DNA of 17,985 bases from CAYRIF01 sp964424205 (GTDB taxonomy: Bacteria > Bacteroidota > Bacteroidia > Cytophagales > Cyclobacteriaceae): contig CAYRIF010000044.1 in assembly GCA_964424205.1 (NCBI GenBank), positions 1-17,985 of the forward strand. Reading direction: 5' to 3'. Each line of letters begins with the position of its first letter. The stretch's first letter is position 1. Of this stretch, positions 16,484-17,985 are shown in pieces. The notes under the pieces are model-generated. The model saw only the letters and a program-made list of their open reading frames with translations. It made no database searches and was not told the origin of the DNA. The position numbers and the translations under genes were made by a program.

Positions 16484-17845
16484 ATGGAAGAACATGCAGG
16501 ACACCACTTTATTGCAGTATTTGGAGGGGCAGTTGCAGGTTCGGAGGCGGCGCATCAACTAGCCCTCCGAGGGTTTCGGGTGGTCGTTTTTGACCAAAAT
16601 ATATTACCCTATGGGAAAATAGAAGATGGGCTGCCGAAGTGGCATTATAAACTTAGAGACCAGGAAGAAAAAAGAATTAACGATAAATTAAGGCACGAAA
16701 ACATTCGCTTTGTACCACTTGCCAAGCTGGGAAAAGATATTGATTTTCTTGACATTGTTGATAACTGGGGCTTTACAGCAATATTATTAGCGACGGGTGC
16801 TTGGAAAGATAGGCCACTCCCAATTGATGGAATTGACAGCTATATTAATAAGGGGTTGTATTACCAAAACCCTTTTGTTTATTGGTATAATCACTACCAT
16901 GAACCCAATTTCAAAGGACAGCAGTTTGAGGTAAAAGACAATGCAATCATTGTTGGAGGAGGATTGGCTTCCATGGACATCGCAAAAATATTGATGTTTG
17001 AAACGGTTCAAAAAGCACTAGCGAAAAAAGGACATGAAGTAGATATGTTTACGTTGGACCACGGCATTGACAGAATGCTTCAAAAACTTGATTTGACATT
17101 AGAAGATCTTGGCGTCAGTGGCTGTACAATTTTTTATAGGCGAAGAGCGAAAGACATGCCACTATCTACCATGCTAACTGATACGCCCGAGCAGCTAGAA
17201 AGGGCACAAATGATTAGAGAAAAAATACTCGGCAATTACCAGCGAAAATACTTATTCAAACTTGAAGAATGTTGTGCGCCTGTTGATAAAATAATACGTG
17301 GAGAAAAGTTGACAGGCATTCGTTTTCAAAAGACAAAGATTGAAAATGGCAAGGTAATTCCGCAGCCAGATTCATTTATTGATGTGGAATCTTCGTTGGT
17401 AATATCATCTATTGGAAGCATTCCTGACTTGGTTAAAGGAATCCCTGCTGAAAGACAGGTTTATAAAATTAACAAAGATAAGTGCTGTCAGATTGAAGGG
17501 TACGATCATGTGTTTGCTTTAGGGAATGCAGTGACAGGAAGAGGAAATATTAAAGAATCTAAAGAACACGGAAAGAAGGTTACTGTAAACGTAATGGATA
17601 AACGACTTTACTGGCAAGAAGAAAATTTTCAGGAGTGGCTCCGAGGCAAAGAGACAAATATCCAAGGGCAGATACTTCATATGGTTGATCATATAGAAAG
17701 ACAACAGTTCATGCCTGATGAGGTAATTGAAAGTATTTTGACAAAAACGGAAGCATTACAGCAGAAAGTAGGATATGATGGTGATTATGATAAATGGATA
17801 GAAAAGCACCTCCCTGTTAGACTAGAGGACATGCTGGGAAAATAA
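16484..17845 (+). CDS. FAD/NADP-dependent oxidoreductase (GltD / ferredoxin-NADP reductase-like) linked to korAB
   Basis: The 453-residue protein resembles the adrenodoxin-reductase/GltD branch of pyridine nucleotide-disulfide-type flavoproteins. The N-terminal FAD fold begins AVFGGAVAGSEAAHQLALRGFRVVVFDQ (about 11-38), with Ala in place of the middle Gly of GxGxxG. Then comes the GltD-like PYGKIEDGLPKWHYKLRDQ, followed by a second nucleotide fold with GGGLAS at 158-163. FYRRRAKDMP (about 222-231) matches the GltD YRR-x-x-x-x-MP stretch, whose arginines contact the 2'-phosphate, so NADP(H) is likely rather than NAD(H). A FAD-closing motif appears as FALGNAVTGRGN (about 345-356). No FeS cysteine cluster is seen. 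Following korB by 16 nt, it is probably co-transcribed and may exchange electrons between reduced ferredoxin and NADP(H). That partner role is an inference; the fold is clear. Confidence 0.85.
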   Translation: MEEHAGHHFIAVFGGAVAGSEAAHQLALRGFRVVVFDQNILPYGKIEDGLPKWHYKLRDQEEKRINDKLRHENIRFVPLAKLGKDIDFLDIVDNWGFTAILLATGAWKDRPLPIDGIDSYINKGLYYQNPFVYWYNHYHEPNFKGQQFEVKDNAIIVGGGLASMDIAKILMFETVQKALAKKGHEVDMFTLDHGIDRMLQKLDLTLEDLGVSGCTIFYRRRAKDMPLSTMLTDTPEQLERAQMIREKILGNYQRKYLFKLEECCAPVDKIIRGEKLTGIRFQKTKIENGKVIPQPDSFIDVESSLVISSIGSIPDLVKGIPAERQVYKINKDKCCQIEGYDHVFALGNAVTGRGNIKESKEHGKKVTVNVMDKRLYWQEENFQEWLRGKETNIQGQILHMVDHIERQQFMPDEVIESILTKTEALQQKVGYDGDYDKWIEKHLPVRLEDMLGK

Positions 17846-17870
17846 TTTTCCAAAAAAATACTACCAAAGT

Positions 17871-17898
17871 GGAAAAGGTCATACTTTAACCTTTTTCC
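17871..17898 (-). terminator. Candidate terminator hairpin for the MATE-type gene
   Basis: On the minus strand GGAAAAAGGT and ACCTTTTCC form a 9-bp stem with one bulged base around an 9-10 base loop that contains the transporter's stop codon. A run of seven T follows about ten bases later (17852-17858 as A on the plus strand). Imperfect spacing makes it only a candidate. A weaker TTTTCCA/TGGAAAA pair (17846-17876) could end the korAB transcript. Confidence 0.35.
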
Positions 17899-17985
17899 AA
17901 TTGCCTTTTCGAAACGTAATAATTCCGATGATTGCGATTAATACCTCTGCCAAAGTAATAGATAGAAAAACGCCGACAGGTCCTA
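17879..17985 (-). CDS. MATE-family efflux transporter, C-terminal fragment (cut by window edge)
   Basis: Read from the window's right edge on the minus strand, 34 codons run to a TGA at 17879-17881. They encode GPVGVFLSITLAEVL, then IAIIGIITFRKGNWKKVKV: the last membrane helix and basic tail typical of MATE multidrug exporters of the MepA-like type (the S-x-x-x-A-E and the F-x-x-G-x-W-K-K ending are characteristic). Such proteins extrude drugs and organic cations in exchange for H+ or Na+. The gene continues beyond the window, so the full length and the other helices cannot be checked. It converges with the korAB operon. Confidence 0.7.
   Translation of the reverse strand, partial: GPVGVFLSITLAEVLIAIIGIITFRKGNWKKVKV

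Overview
The window looks like chromosome from a Bacteroidota bacterium, most likely of the Cytophagales/Flammeovirga-type lineages. Evidence: AT-rich DNA, almost no Shine-Dalgarno sequences before good genes, a TAnnTTTG-type -7 box before proS, a FadL-like outer membrane protein, a WG-repeat exported protein, and a two-subunit 2-oxoacid:ferredoxin oxidoreductase operon. A run of exactly 100 N at 2458-2557 shows that this is draft assembly with a scaffold gap inside one gene. The lineage is an inference; no rRNA or tRNA gene is present.

Left part (1-2995): two minus-strand envelope genes, a FadL-family beta-barrel protein and an unusual Ser/Arg/Tyr-rich lipoprotein interrupted by the gap, separated by a strong hairpin terminator. 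The lipoprotein gene diverges from proS across a 121-bp region holding a symmetric pair of promoter-like elements.

Middle left (2996-8271): a plus-strand unit proS - nfeD-like - floA (prolyl-tRNA synthetase, membrane OB-fold protein, flotillin-like scaffold), closed by a clear hairpin plus T-tract. It meets head-on a 750-residue exported WG-repeat protein that must start at TTG.

Middle right (8398-13600): a membrane-anchored triple helix-hairpin-helix (ComEA-like) protein, followed after 9 nt by a 1337-residue DUF4011-type superfamily 1 helicase. The helicase has a very long insertion between Walker A and Walker B and a C-terminal Vsr-like fold whose catalytic Glu appears lost. This pair is the best candidate for an accessory, possibly defence-related, unit. 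Downstream lie a near-perfect palindrome and a 44-codon remnant of an AAA_14/DUF4143 ATPase with a damaged P-loop, so this interval has seen gene loss or turnover.

Right part (13601-17985): a compact operon for the alpha (gamma-alpha fused) and beta subunits of a 2-oxoacid (probably 2-oxoglutarate):ferredoxin oxidoreductase and a GltD/ferredoxin-NADP-reductase-like flavoprotein, which together could link 2-oxoacid oxidation to ferredoxin and NADP(H). The last 107 bases carry the C-terminus of a MATE-type efflux transporter on the minus strand, cut by the window edge.
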